The notes: generated by a model from the sequence alone, not told the origin. A stretch of 64,000 nt of DNA from Akkermansiaceae bacterium (GCA_905182405.1 CAJJBQ010000001.1:930001-994000), one strand, 5' to 3'; positions 1 through 8,702 are shown, counted from the stretch's first letter. Made by a program: numbers and translations.

Positions 1-29
1 GAGTGCGATGCGATCATTCCGTCACCTAG

Positions 30-409
30 GGCGCTCCGAGATTTGAATTTCGTGAGCTCCTCCGGCTCGCGCAGATTTCTCCAATCTTTGGAATGGCTTT
101 TACGCACATTGCTGGAGACGCGTTTCCGGAGCTGTATGTCGTGCAGAATTTTTTCGGTCCCCAACTTGAAACTGGTCGAATGAACGGAGGAGTCAGCGTT
201 CTCCTGAAAAATATCAATGGCAGCGTTGAGCCGGTTTGGCCGAATCCTCAGCACTATGTAAATGAACAGCTTCTTTGTCTTAAGCTCAAAGGGCGAGATG
301 GAAATCCCGATGCCTCGGGCGCTCGTGTTACGGTTTCTGGAGAAGTGTCCCTCACCCAGCAAGTGAGCACAGGTGGTGGTGCGATTTCTCGTAACCCCTT
401 GAAAAAGAA
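30..409 (+). pseudogene. Remnant of a VCBS/ASPIC-UnbV (CRTAC1-type) protein, 3' part
   Basis: After a TAG at 27-29 the frame stays open into the neighbouring tRNA. The peptide contains FGMAFTHIAGDAFPELYVV and NFFGPQLETGRMNGG, which resemble a VCBS/FG-GAP repeat, then KGRDGNPDASGARVTV, which resembles the core of the ASPIC/UnbV domain, and STGGGAISRNP. The link between VWPN and HYVNEQ looks shortened compared with intact members, and the frame then runs into the tRNA-Gly sequence with no normal C-terminus. I therefore read it as a truncated, internally deleted remnant rather than a working gene. The assignment rests on motif memory, not on a search. It could be the 3' end of a larger broken gene beginning left of the window. 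Confidence 0.5.
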
Positions 410-484
410 TGGAGCGGGTGAAGAGATTCGAACTCTCGACATCGACCTTGGCAAGGTCGCGCTCTACCACTGAGCTACACCCGC
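410..484 (-). tRNA. tRNA-Gly (GCC)
   Basis: The reverse strand folds as a cloverleaf. The acceptor GCGGGTG (478-484) pairs with CACCCGC (414-420 on the plus strand as GCGGGTG). The D-stem region contains GTAGCTCAGTGGTAGAGC, the anticodon loop CTTGCCAAG has anticodon GCC, and the T-arm carries GTTCGAATC. The discriminator is U and CCA is encoded (410-412). The protein-like readings through this segment are spurious. Confidence 0.97.
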
Positions 485-843
485 ATTACGTTGCTTCGAA
501 AAGCTGCGCTGCGAAGCACTCTTTGCCATTGTGGTCGATTTGTCGCAAGATTTTTTTACGACGTTTTTTCGCCGCGCTTTTAGCAGAAAAGGTCATTTGA
601 TTGCATAATTGTTAATTCTCATTAAGTAAGTGGCGATTTGATTTACAGGACCTTATTGTGAGTTCTTGCCGTTTTTTTAAGTCGAAAAAGCATAAGAGAC
701 CTCAGGATTGCCTCGTTTTTGATAAAAAATGTCAGTTCTGTGGCAAGAGAGATAAAGAATTATTAAGCGAGAACCTAAGCGCCCTTTTTACTTTTGATCC
801 ACTCATGGGGAGGCGAGCTTCGTTGAGATTTCCTAGTAATTTT
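485..843. other. Leader region before nrdR, no confident gene
   Basis: This stretch is AT-rich between 540 and 660. The nrdR frame is open upstream to a GTG at 658, which would add 62 residues including a CQFC pair, but family length argues against that start. No clear promoter, NrdR box or terminator could be fixed by eye. Confidence 0.4.
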
Positions 844-1332
844 ATGCGATGTATCCAATGCGGCTCACTTGACGACAAGGTCGTGGACTCCCGGAGTTCC
901 AAGGATGGGACCTCGATTCGTCGCCGCCGGGAATGCCTGAATTGTGGCTCTCGATTTACGACATACGAGCAAGTGGAGCGGACCGAGCTTCGGGTCATCA
1001 AGGCGGATGGGTCTCGTGAGGTGATCAACCGCGAGAAGCTCTTTCGTGGTCTTGTGAAAGCCTGTGAGAAACGGAAGGTCTCGATGGATCGGATTGGCCG
1101 CGCCGTTGATGAAATTCTTTCCGAACTCCATAAGGATCACCAACTTGAGGTTCCTTCCCGCGCGATTGGGGCCAAGGTGATGGACAAGCTTCATGCCATC
1201 GATCCGGTGGCCTACGTGCGTTATGTGTCGGTTTATCGCTCCTTCGAGGATGTCGGTGAATTCATTCGGGAAATTCAAGCCCTTGAAAACCGCTCTCGCA
1301 GCGATGTCTTCCAGCGGAAGTTCTTTAAATAA
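844..1332 (+). CDS. nrdR: Transcriptional repressor NrdR
   Basis: This is the nucleotide-sensing repressor of ribonucleotide reductase genes, a cytoplasmic DNA-binding protein. From the ATG at 844 it has 162 residues, slightly longer than most NrdR proteins (about 150). The zinc ribbon ligands C3, C6, C31 and C34 are present, followed by DSR and the basic RRRREC segment. An ATP-cone domain fills roughly residues 49-139 (RVIKADGSREVINREK onward), and VAYVRYVSVYRSFED is typical of the family. The start was chosen because MRC at the N-terminus is the family norm; an in-frame GTG at 658 would add 62 atypical residues. The downstream gene begins 3 bases after the stop, so the two are probably co-transcribed with the HIT gene. 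No ribonucleotide reductase gene lies in the window. Confidence 0.95.
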   Translation: MRCIQCGSLDDKVVDSRSSKDGTSIRRRRECLNCGSRFTTYEQVERTELRVIKADGSREVINREKLFRGLVKACEKRKVSMDRIGRAVDEILSELHKDHQLEVPSRAIGAKVMDKLHAIDPVAYVRYVSVYRSFEDVGEFIREIQALENRSRSDVFQRKFFK

Positions 1333-1335
1333 TCC

Positions 1336-1902
1336 ATGATCTGCCTCGTCGGAAATCTCCCGGTTTTGCAAGTCGGTCGCCATCAGGTGATCGGTTATGG
1401 CACCGAGTGGATTGATGAGGCACTGAGCCGGGCGGCGGATCGATGCAATCGCGATGACTTTCCTTTCATCGATGATATTCGCAATGGGGTTTTGCACTAC
1501 TTGGAGCATCGTTGTCCGCTGCGGGTGCTTCCGCTGAGTGATCTTTTCGAAAGGATGGAAAGCATGCTGCTAAAGATCGGCTGCGATGCGATCGCTCTCC
1601 AGCTGAAACCGATTGCGCCGCCGGTGACGATTTCTTTGGTTCGTTTCGCAAGAGAATCGGGGAATGGATTCGAGTTGGCCTTTTTCTGTCTCCTGACTGA
1701 GGACCTTCATGACCTTTCTGAGCAGGGGGCTGAGAGCATCACCTTCAAAGATATTGAAGAGAGCGCGATGATTCTTCGTGGGAAGAAAAGCTTTACGAAA
1801 GACTGCGAGAAGCTCGCGATCGAAATCCGGGATTTCTTGAAGAATTTTAACAAGGACCACGGCATTGCCGAACGCCAACTTTATTTGAGTGTTGAGAAAT
1901 GA
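1336..1902 (+). CDS. Conserved hypothetical protein between nrdR and a HIT hydrolase
   Basis: The product has 188 residues and I do not recognise a family. It starts 3 bases after the nrdR stop and its TGA overlaps the ATG of the HIT gene by 4 bases, which points to translational coupling in one operon. No signal peptide or membrane segment is seen, so the product is probably cytoplasmic. It is rich in charged residues with predicted helices (DLFERMESMLLKIGCDAI, DCEKLAIEIRDFLKNF) and has five cysteines scattered without a CxxC pair. Tight packing between a nucleotide-sensing repressor and a nucleotide-binding hydrolase suggests a nucleotide-related housekeeping role, but that is inference from context only. 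Confidence 0.8.
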   Translation: MICLVGNLPVLQVGRHQVIGYGTEWIDEALSRAADRCNRDDFPFIDDIRNGVLHYLEHRCPLRVLPLSDLFERMESMLLKIGCDAIALQLKPIAPPVTISLVRFARESGNGFELAFFCLLTEDLHDLSEQGAESITFKDIEESAMILRGKKSFTKDCEKLAIEIRDFLKNFNKDHGIAERQLYLSVEK

Positions 1903-2246
1903 GTGAGAAGACTCTTTTTGAAAAGATTATCGCCGGTGAGATTCCGTCGGAGGTGGTTTACGAAGACGATCTGTGCTTCTGCTTTCGCGACATCTCGCCA
2001 CAAGCTCCGGTGCATCTTCTTCTGATTCCAAAGAAGCCGATTCCCCGGATCGCGGAGGCGACAGCAGAGGATCTCGAACTACTGGGTCACATGATGACGA
2101 AGGTTGGCGAGATTTCGCGGGCGGAAGGCTTTGCAGAAGAGGGATTCCGGACGGTTATCAATAACGGCACCCATGGGGGAGAGGCGGTGCCTCATCTTCA
2201 TTTGCATATCTTGGCAGGCCGTCAGCTGCAGTGGCCTCCGGGTTAG
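1899..2246 (+). CDS. HIT family protein (HinT-like nucleoside phosphoramidase)
   Basis: This is a 115-residue cytoplasmic protein of the histidine triad superfamily, which hydrolyses purine nucleoside phosphoramidates or adenylated substrates. The catalytic signature HxHxH lies at residues 99, 101 and 103 (PHLHLHILAGRQLQWPPG), matching the HinT C-terminus. The N-terminal FEKIIAGEIPSEVVYEDD is also typical of the family. Its ATG overlaps the preceding stop by 4 bases, so it is the last gene of the nrdR operon. Length and ending are normal. The exact physiological substrate cannot be read from the sequence. Confidence 0.95.
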   Translation: MSEKTLFEKIIAGEIPSEVVYEDDLCFCFRDISPQAPVHLLLIPKKPIPRIAEATAEDLELLGHMMTKVGEISRAEGFAEEGFRTVINNGTHGGEAVPHLHLHILAGRQLQWPPG

Positions 2247-2268
2247 CTTAGGGGCGGGCAAGACAGGC

Positions 2269-2282
2269 AGGATACCTATCCT
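2269..2282. repeat. Short palindrome between convergent genes
   Basis: AGGATA-CC-TATCCT is a perfect 6-bp inverted repeat between the HIT gene and the convergent 5'-nucleotidase gene, whose stop codon lies inside it. It may help end transcription from either side or be part of a dispersed intergenic repeat. No T-run follows. Confidence 0.35.
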
Positions 2283-3754
2283 ACGGTTTTTTGGTCGAGG
2301 AAGTAGTCGATGAGCGCTTCCCTTGTGTTGATGGGGAGAAGTTTCGATTTGCTCGCTTTTTCGGACATCATTTCGCGGAGCTTCATGAGTTTACGGCCAC
2401 CGGACTGGCTGTCGTAGCTATTGAAAAGGATGCGATAGCGCTTGTCGTTTTCTAGTTCCGCTTCTGGAAGGCCGTAGAGGGAGCGGTCGCTGTATCGGTC
2501 CTCTTTGGCCTCTGCGATTACTTCCTTGATTTGCGCTCCGGTGAGCGAGGCGTGCACGATCCAGTTTTCGTAAGGCAACCACTTCCATGCGTCTTCGATT
2601 GTTTTGATACCGGGTTGGACGTCGCTGGTGCCAAAGGTGCCGTGGAAGATGAGGTCGGCTTCGCCATCGTGTTTCCTGGCCGAGGTGAGGAAGGACTTAC
2701 AAAGGAGCTCCCAGTAAGGACTCGTTCTTCCGCGGGCGCTGATGGGGGATTTTACTTCGCCGATGACGACCTTGCGACGCTCTTCGGCATTCGTAACCGC
2801 TTCCTTGGAGCATTCGAGAATGAGGGGGTCGAGGGCCAGGCGATCGTCCATGAGGACGGTCCAGGCATTTCGTTTTACGAGTTTGCGTGATTCGAGGTCG
2901 AAGCTGAGGTCGACGCGGCCGCAGTTAATGCCGTAGTAGTTTGCCTGGGTGCAGAGGACATTCGACGAGTACCACGAAGGGCGGTCTTGATGGGTATGGC
3001 CTCCGATGTAGATGTCCACACCAGGCACCTTTTCTAAGAGATCTTGCACGGGGTTGGCGTAGTCATCGGCGCGCTTCCAGCCCATGTGGCCGAGGCAGAC
3101 GACGGCGTCGACTTTTTCCGCACGGAGTTCTTTGACGCTTTGCTTGAGTGAGTCGAGAGGGGAGGTGACGCTAAATTCCTTGAGGAGTTCGGGGCGGGAC
3201 CAGTAGGGGATGCCGGGAGTGACAAGCCCGACGAGTCCGACTTTAAATCCACCGACTTCCTTGATGACCCAAGGGGCAAGTTTGGAAAAGGGGTTGCCGC
3301 TGATCTTGCCGGCGGGCTTTTGATCGATGGTGACGTTTCCGGTGATGACCGGCATCTTGGAGCGTTCGACGGCTCCGGAGAGGACATCGAGGCCCCAGTC
3401 GAATTCGTGATTTCCGAGGACCCAGCCGTCGTAGTTGAGCTTATTGAATGCGTCGATCATGACGGCACCTTTCGTTTGATAGCCCGCGATGGTGCCTTGG
3501 TAGACGTCGCCGATATCGAGCAGCAAATTATCCGGGCTATCTTTTCGCCACTTGCGGATCTGGGTGGCGCATCGTGCGAGGCCGCCGAGGTCTCCGATGC
3601 CATCGTAAGTCTCGGTCGGAAGGATGTGCCCGTGGAGATCGGTGGTGTGGAAAAGGGAGATCGTCTTGAGTGAGCGATGGTCGGCGCCAAAGACGGGATG
3701 GGCCATCCAAGCGGCGGCTCCAGTGAGGAATCCTCGGCGCGTATTCATGTTCAT
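2276..3754 (-). CDS. Exported metallophosphatase / 5'-nucleotidase family protein
   Basis: The 492-residue product belongs to the calcineurin-like metallophosphoesterase plus 5'-nucleotidase C-terminal domain family, which releases phosphate from nucleotides or related esters outside the cytoplasm. Metal-binding motifs are visible in order: TTDLHGH, DIGDVYQG, LGNHEFD, and GGHTHQD. The N-terminus MNMNTRRGFLTGAAAW resembles a twin-arginine signal. The C-terminal half (ARGRTSPYWELLCKSF through WLPYENWIV) matches the nucleotidase substrate domain. The gene starts inside the end of the upstream propeller gene with a 4-base ATGA overlap, so both form a minus-strand operon. The precise substrate is unknown. 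Confidence 0.9.
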   Translation of the reverse strand: MNMNTRRGFLTGAAAWMAHPVFGADHRSLKTISLFHTTDLHGHILPTETYDGIGDLGGLARCATQIRKWRKDSPDNLLLDIGDVYQGTIAGYQTKGAVMIDAFNKLNYDGWVLGNHEFDWGLDVLSGAVERSKMPVITGNVTIDQKPAGKISGNPFSKLAPWVIKEVGGFKVGLVGLVTPGIPYWSRPELLKEFSVTSPLDSLKQSVKELRAEKVDAVVCLGHMGWKRADDYANPVQDLLEKVPGVDIYIGGHTHQDRPSWYSSNVLCTQANYYGINCGRVDLSFDLESRKLVKRNAWTVLMDDRLALDPLILECSKEAVTNAEERRKVVIGEVKSPISARGRTSPYWELLCKSFLTSARKHDGEADLIFHGTFGTSDVQPGIKTIEDAWKWLPYENWIVHASLTGAQIKEVIAEAKEDRYSDRSLYGLPEAELENDKRYRILFNSYDSQSGGRKLMKLREMMSEKASKSKLLPINTREALIDYFLDQKTVG

Positions 3755-5070
3755 TCGGATAAGTCTACGCGGACTAGTTCTTTATCATTGCGCATGAAGA
3801 CGCTTTTCTCAGCGAAGGCCGGAGCGCTCCAGACAACGGGACGGCCGAAGGCTTCGTTGGTGGGCTCGAGAATGTGCTGACGACCGAGCTCCTTGTATCC
3901 TTCTTTGTTGAGTTTTGCCAAAATGAGATTGCCGCCTTCGTTCACGATCCAGAATTGCTCGTTTCCAGCGTGATGGGTGAGGTAGACCGTGCCGTGTCGA
4001 CCGCTGGTGCGGTGTTCCTTTTCGACGACTGGCTCCTCTGTTTGCCAGAAACGTTTTCCATCTTCGAGGTTCGCTGCGACGAGACAGTTTGAGGAAATAT
4101 CGGAGCCATAAATGACGCCATCGACAATGATGGGTGTGCTGTTGCAGCTGTAGAGCGCGGTTTTCGGTTTGCCCTTCCACGCGAATTTTGCGGTAGGTTG
4201 ATCTTTGCCCAATTCGATGAGGGCTCCGATTCGCCCGATGCCGCTGGCGAACATCTTATTTCCCGACAATTGAGGGGTGATGACGGCCATGCCGTAGTTT
4301 GGCTTGAGGGGGAGGGCCCAGTAGAGATCTCCGGTTGAGGGGTTGAGTCCATTGATCGACTTAGTGTGCCAGATAATGAGTTGGTCCGTGCCACCGGCTT
4401 GGATGATCGAGGGAGGGCTGTAGCCTTGATTTTCAGCATTGAGAGACTTCCATTTGACCTTGCCAGTCTTGGCATCGAAGGCGACGGCGGTGCTTCCTTC
4501 GCCGCCGACGAGGCAGTAGAGGGTGCCGTCTTTTACAAGGGGGTGAGCTGAAAATCCCCAGATGGGAAGGGGGGCGCCGAAGTCTTTCTGGAAGTCCCTT
4601 TTCCAAAGGAGCTTTCCTGATTGGGCATCGAGGCAGCTAAGATGGCCCATCGCTCCCAGGAAATAGACACGGCCGTCGGCCACCGTAGGAGTGGAGCGAG
4701 GTCCGCCGGGATAGGAGAGAAGATAATCGAGAGGCTGCTCGTAGACCCATTTTTCTTTACCGGTGTTTACGTCGAGTGCCCGGAGACGTTCTGAACCTTT
4801 CCAAGCCACTGCCTTGCCGGGGTTGTTGATGAGCTCGCCTTTGGTGCGGACATACTCGGGGAGGAAAACGAGACCCTCGGCCACCGAAGGTCCACTGTAG
4901 CCCCAACCCACTGGGGTGCGCCAAAGGACCGTTGCCCCTTTTTTTGGGAGATCTTTTCGGATTCCAACTTCCCGCCAGGTGCTATCGGCCTTTTCACCCA
5001 TCCAGCGTGGCCAGTCGTCAGCCAATGCGGTGGCGATTAATGCAAGAGTCAAAAAGGCAATTTTCCTCAT
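3751..5070 (-). CDS. PQQ-like beta-propeller (BamB-like) secreted protein
   Basis: This 439-residue protein starts with a Sec signal peptide (MRKIAFLTLALIATALADDWP) and continues with PQQ-type propeller repeats of the form G.V.WKSLNAENQG, GKLLWKRDF and GDLYWALPL. The characteristic start DDWPRWMGEKADSTW is shared by many PVC-group outer-membrane-assembly-factor-like proteins that are often annotated BamB but lack a lipobox, as here. It probably acts in the periplasm as a binding scaffold or a quinoprotein-like enzyme; no catalytic residues can be assigned. It is the first gene of a two-gene minus-strand operon with the nucleotidase and is divergent from the cytochrome gene at 5348, separated by 277 bases. 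Confidence 0.88.
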   Translation of the reverse strand: MRKIAFLTLALIATALADDWPRWMGEKADSTWREVGIRKDLPKKGATVLWRTPVGWGYSGPSVAEGLVFLPEYVRTKGELINNPGKAVAWKGSERLRALDVNTGKEKWVYEQPLDYLLSYPGGPRSTPTVADGRVYFLGAMGHLSCLDAQSGKLLWKRDFQKDFGAPLPIWGFSAHPLVKDGTLYCLVGGEGSTAVAFDAKTGKVKWKSLNAENQGYSPPSIIQAGGTDQLIIWHTKSINGLNPSTGDLYWALPLKPNYGMAVITPQLSGNKMFASGIGRIGALIELGKDQPTAKFAWKGKPKTALYSCNSTPIIVDGVIYGSDISSNCLVAANLEDGKRFWQTEEPVVEKEHRTSGRHGTVYLTHHAGNEQFWIVNEGGNLILAKLNKEGYKELGRQHILEPTNEAFGRPVVWSAPAFAEKSVFMRNDKELVRVDLSE

Positions 5071-5347
5071 GTCACCAACTTGATTGGCTTCACGGGTTTG
5101 TCAAACTTGCACGGGGAGACAAATTCACTATTTTGAAACCAGTCAGCCAAAGGCGGACTGCCCGCAAACCGCTCCTTTTTTCGATTCTTTCTTCCCGTTC
5201 GACGTACCAAGGTGAGAAAAAGACAAAAATCAGGGGAATCTCCTTAAAAATATGACTCTTTCTGCAATTGAGAGAGCCAAAATTCCAAAATTGGCGATTT
5301 ATTTTGTCAGACAGGCAATTTTAATACGTATTGATTGCAGACACACT

Positions 5348-6913
5348 ATGAAGCGAATTCTAGCCCTGGCTCTCCTAGCCTCACCTCTTCACGCTGCTCA
5401 CCCCGGCGAAATCCACTACAAAACTCTTTGCGTTGCCTGTCATGGCCCTGACGGAAAGGGAGTTGGCGAAGGTGCCAATAAATTCCCCCCGGTTTACAAA
5501 AGTGATTGGGTCAAAGGGGACGCTCGCCGCACGATTCAGCTCGTGCTTCACGGGCTTGCCGGAAAAATTGTGGTAAATGGTAAGGGCTATAATCTCGTCA
5601 TGCCTCCTCACGGAGGATCGATGACGGATCAACAGATCGCCGATGTCACTTCCTACGTCCGTGCGAATTTTGGAAATAAAGAATCGGCTGTTACGCTGGC
5701 GATGGTCAAGAAGGAGCGGGCGCAGAAAGACAATCCCAAGCTTCCTTTGATGTGGAATCCCAAGAAGCTGCTTAAAAAATACCCCCTTGCGAAACGGGCC
5801 AAGAAGCCTGCGATTAACGATCTTCTTTCCTACATCCACCATGGCGAATTCAAGTCGCTCGCCGATCTCCGCGCTTCCAAACCCAAAAATGCCGAGGAGG
5901 AACAAGCCGGGCTTATTTCTCTCAAACACGCGGATCGTGGGGATAAGTTCGGACTCGTTTGGGAAGGCTGGCTCGACGTGCCAAAGGATGGCTCCTACGA
6001 GTTCAGCTATGACACTGATGACGGCGGTGCCCTTTCGATCAACGGAAAAGAAATCATCACCCGTGATCGCATTGGGCCTGCGGGCAAGCCCAGTAAGAAG
6101 AAGATTGCGCTCAAGAAGGGCCGGGCTCAAATCAAGATCGAGTACTTTGAATATCTTGGTGAGGAAGAGATTTCTCTGATCTGGAATGGCCCGGGAGTGA
6201 AAAATGTTGCTCTTTCTGAGGGCGCGAAAAAGCAGAAATCTTCCAATCCCACAATGCTGCTCGCGGCACCGGCTGGCGAGGCCACGATTTACCGGAACTT
6301 CATCGAGGGGACTGATCCCCGTGGCATCGGCGTGGGATACTCCGAGGGCGTCAACCTCGCCTTCAGTGGTGACTCTATGAGCGTCGACATGCTCTGGACG
6401 GGCAACTTTATCGATGCCGGACGTCACTGGGTCAACCGGGGTCAGGGCTTCCAGCCACCTGCCGGAGACGATGTCGTCACCGTCAATCGCGGATTCGCTT
6501 TCGCAAAATTAGGAAGTCAGACCGAACCCTGGCCCTCCAAGGTAAGCGATTCTTTCAAGCCAGCATTTAAGGGCTATCAGCTCAATAAGGCCCAGCAACC
6601 TACCTTCGGGTATCAGTTTGGCGACATTGAGATTCAGGATCAGCCCCTTCCTGATGCCTCTGGAACGAGCGTTATCCGCACCATCACGATCGAGGTTCCC
6701 GAGTCGGCCAAGAGCGCCGAGGCTTTCTACTTCCGGGCGCTTAGCGGAGCAGCCGTCGCAGTTCAAGGCGAGCGTAAGTTTACCTTTAAGGAGCTTAGCG
6801 TAGCGGTTCCCTCCTCAGAGTATCCGCCTTTCGTGAGGGAAAATGAACTTCTCATTCCTATTCCTTTAACCACGGGAACCCACACCATTCAGATCCAATA
6901 TTCCTGGAACTAA
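5348..6913 (+). CDS. Cytochrome c with PA14-like domain, secreted
   Basis: The protein has 521 residues from the ATG at 5348, which gives a clean signal peptide (MKRILALALLASPLHA); the frame is open 32 codons further upstream but that extension has no export signal. A class I cytochrome c domain follows, with heme motif CVACH (C28, C31, H32) and a likely axial methionine in VMPPHGG. Residues about 180-320 resemble a PA14 carbohydrate-binding fold (GWLDVPKDGSYEFSYDTDDGGALSINGK). The C-terminal 200 residues (YRNFIEGTDPRGIGVGYSEG onward) form a domain that commonly accompanies these cytochromes in PVC genomes. It is followed 22 bases later by a propeller gene, so the pair probably works together on a periplasmic oxidation. 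Confidence 0.9.
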   Translation: MKRILALALLASPLHAAHPGEIHYKTLCVACHGPDGKGVGEGANKFPPVYKSDWVKGDARRTIQLVLHGLAGKIVVNGKGYNLVMPPHGGSMTDQQIADVTSYVRANFGNKESAVTLAMVKKERAQKDNPKLPLMWNPKKLLKKYPLAKRAKKPAINDLLSYIHHGEFKSLADLRASKPKNAEEEQAGLISLKHADRGDKFGLVWEGWLDVPKDGSYEFSYDTDDGGALSINGKEIITRDRIGPAGKPSKKKIALKKGRAQIKIEYFEYLGEEEISLIWNGPGVKNVALSEGAKKQKSSNPTMLLAAPAGEATIYRNFIEGTDPRGIGVGYSEGVNLAFSGDSMSVDMLWTGNFIDAGRHWVNRGQGFQPPAGDDVVTVNRGFAFAKLGSQTEPWPSKVSDSFKPAFKGYQLNKAQQPTFGYQFGDIEIQDQPLPDASGTSVIRTITIEVPESAKSAEAFYFRALSGAAVAVQGERKFTFKELSVAVPSSEYPPFVRENELLIPIPLTTGTHTIQIQYSWN

Positions 6914-6935
6914 TCACACTTACCTTTTTCTTAGA

Positions 6936-8384
6936 ATGAAATCATTTTTGACTCTCTCCCTCCTCGCCGTATCGGCAGCCGTTGCTGACGAACGGCAGCC
7001 CGAATTCTACCTCCGCGAGGAAATCCCGATGCCCGAGGGCGAAGTCCTCGAACTCGGATCCATCGCGATAATGCCCGATAAAAAAGTTGCCGTGAGTTCA
7101 CGCCGCGGCGATATCTGGGTCTGCGAAGGTGCCTATGACGCGGACCTTTCCAAAGTGAAGTGGACTCTGTTTGCCCGTGGACTCCACGAGCCTCTCGGAA
7201 TGTTTTACAAGGACGGTTCGCTGTTCACCACCTCTCGTCCCGAGATCACCAAGATGACCGACACCGATGGTGACGGACGCGCTGACCTCTTCAAAACGGT
7301 GACTCAATATTGGGGTATTGATGGCAACTATCACGAATACAACTTCGGCTCTGATCCCGATAAGGACGGCAACGTCTGGGTCGTGCAGTGTCTTACTGGT
7401 TCCGGCGGCGCGAGTGACAAGTCCCCTTGGCGTGGCTGGTGTTTCCGCTACGGCCTCGACGGCAAGGTCATTCCCACTTGCCCGGGCATCCGCTCTCCTG
7501 GTGGCATCGGCTTTAACCAAGCGGGCGACGCCTTTTACACCGATAATCAGGGTCTCTGGAACGGCTCATCTTCACTGAAATGGCTAAAGCCCGGCGGCTT
7601 CATGGGAAATCCTACTGGCAATGTTTACGCGCCCATTCTCAATCTCAAAGAACCACCGAACCCCACGACTGGTTCCCGCATGGTCACCGAGAGTGATAAG
7701 GATCCCCGCATCATCCCGCCCGCCGTCATTCTTCCTCACGGAAAAGTGGGCCAGTCGCCGACCGCTGTTATTTACGATAGCGCTGAAGGGAAATTTGGCC
7801 CCTTCAAGGGACAAGTTCTCGTCGGCGAGCAGACTCACTCCCAGGTTCAGCGCGTCTATCTTGAAAAGGTCAAAGGCCTCTACCAAGGTGCCGTTTGGAA
7901 ATTTTTGGAAGACTTCCGCTGCGGAGTCATTCCCGCCCGCATGGGTGAGGATGCCACTCTCTTTGTGGGAGGATCAAACCGCGGTTGGGCCGCTCGAGGT
8001 GGGAAAAACTTCACTTTCGAGCGCGTTCGCTGGACTGGGAAAAAGCCCTTCGAAATGCATGAAATGCATGTCAAGAAAGATGGTTTCGTCATCACCTTCA
8101 CTGAGCCGGTCGATAAGGCGAGTGCCTCAGATCCCAAATCTTACAAGGCCGCCGCTTGGACCTATATTTATCAAAAGGGCTATGGTAGCCCCGAGGTCGA
8201 TCCGGCCACTCCTGTTGTGGAAAAGGCCACCGTTTCCTCCGATGGAAAATCGGTTTACCTTAAAGTCTCCGGTCGTGTCCGTGGTCACGTTCACCACTTC
8301 AATCTTGAGAAGGTGAAGTCATCCAAAGGCGACAGCCTCTGGCATCCCGACGTCTACTACACTCTCAACGAGATTCCTGACTAG
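6936..8384 (+). CDS. Secreted DUF7133-like beta-propeller (PVC dehydrogenase-type)
   Basis: The 482-residue product has a signal peptide (MKSFLTLSLLAVSAAVA) and a propeller of the type seen at the N-terminus of PVC membrane-bound dehydrogenases: FARGLHEPLGMFYKDG, TDTDGDGRADLFKT, GIRSPGGIGFNQ. Calcium-like DxDxDG loops are present. Unlike the full-length heme-binding family it carries no CxxCH; the heme may be supplied by the cytochrome encoded 22 bases upstream, which suggests a split version of the same redox module. Substrate is unknown. The last about 90 residues form an Ig-like region (VDKASASDPKSYKAA). Confidence 0.85.
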   Translation: MKSFLTLSLLAVSAAVADERQPEFYLREEIPMPEGEVLELGSIAIMPDKKVAVSSRRGDIWVCEGAYDADLSKVKWTLFARGLHEPLGMFYKDGSLFTTSRPEITKMTDTDGDGRADLFKTVTQYWGIDGNYHEYNFGSDPDKDGNVWVVQCLTGSGGASDKSPWRGWCFRYGLDGKVIPTCPGIRSPGGIGFNQAGDAFYTDNQGLWNGSSSLKWLKPGGFMGNPTGNVYAPILNLKEPPNPTTGSRMVTESDKDPRIIPPAVILPHGKVGQSPTAVIYDSAEGKFGPFKGQVLVGEQTHSQVQRVYLEKVKGLYQGAVWKFLEDFRCGVIPARMGEDATLFVGGSNRGWAARGGKNFTFERVRWTGKKPFEMHEMHVKKDGFVITFTEPVDKASASDPKSYKAAAWTYIYQKGYGSPEVDPATPVVEKATVSSDGKSVYLKVSGRVRGHVHHFNLEKVKSSKGDSLWHPDVYYTLNEIPD

Positions 8385-8470
8385 GTCGGTTCTCAGCTTC
8401 TTCAGTGTGCGCACTCGGTTCTGCTCTTTTGGATGTCGGGTGCCGCTGTTTTTCTTCCATCGGCACTTCT

Positions 8471-8691
8471 AATGCCAAGTAGTGTTTCAAAAGAGCCGAA
8501 TACCGGAGTGATTTCTTGAAAGGGGGAGGCGGGACGAAGGCGTGGTGCGGGTGAAATGCCCCTGGGTGCAACACTACTGAGGATCAACGTTGCCATTTCG
8601 AGAAAGCGCCCAGCTCTTGATTCCAAGGCGCAGCGCTATTTTCTAGCTATTTAAAAACATCTTTCGTCTCTTTTAAAATGCGGAGTGATAT
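8471..8691. repeat. Dispersed 220-bp repeat, copy 1
   Basis: This intergenic block matches 60277-60501 over its whole length at high identity, estimated near 85-90% by eye. Shared blocks include GTGATTTCTTGAAAGG, GCCATTTCGAGAAAGCGCCC and TTTAAAAACATC. Identity starts near AATG(N)C(N)AAGTA and ends just after AAATGC(A/G)GAGTG. A short third match lies at 29275-29305. No terminal inverted repeat or transposase is seen. Confidence 0.85.
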
Positions 8692-8702
8692 GAGCTCACC
8701 AC

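Noticed and set aside
409..600. Open frame reading through the tRNA-Gly region
   Set aside because: It is a translation of the antisense of a tRNA gene and has no coding signal.
658..843. Possible 62-residue N-terminal extension of NrdR from a GTG
   Set aside because: Family members begin with MRC, and the extension does not resemble any NrdR N-terminus; the extra CQFC pair is probably chance.
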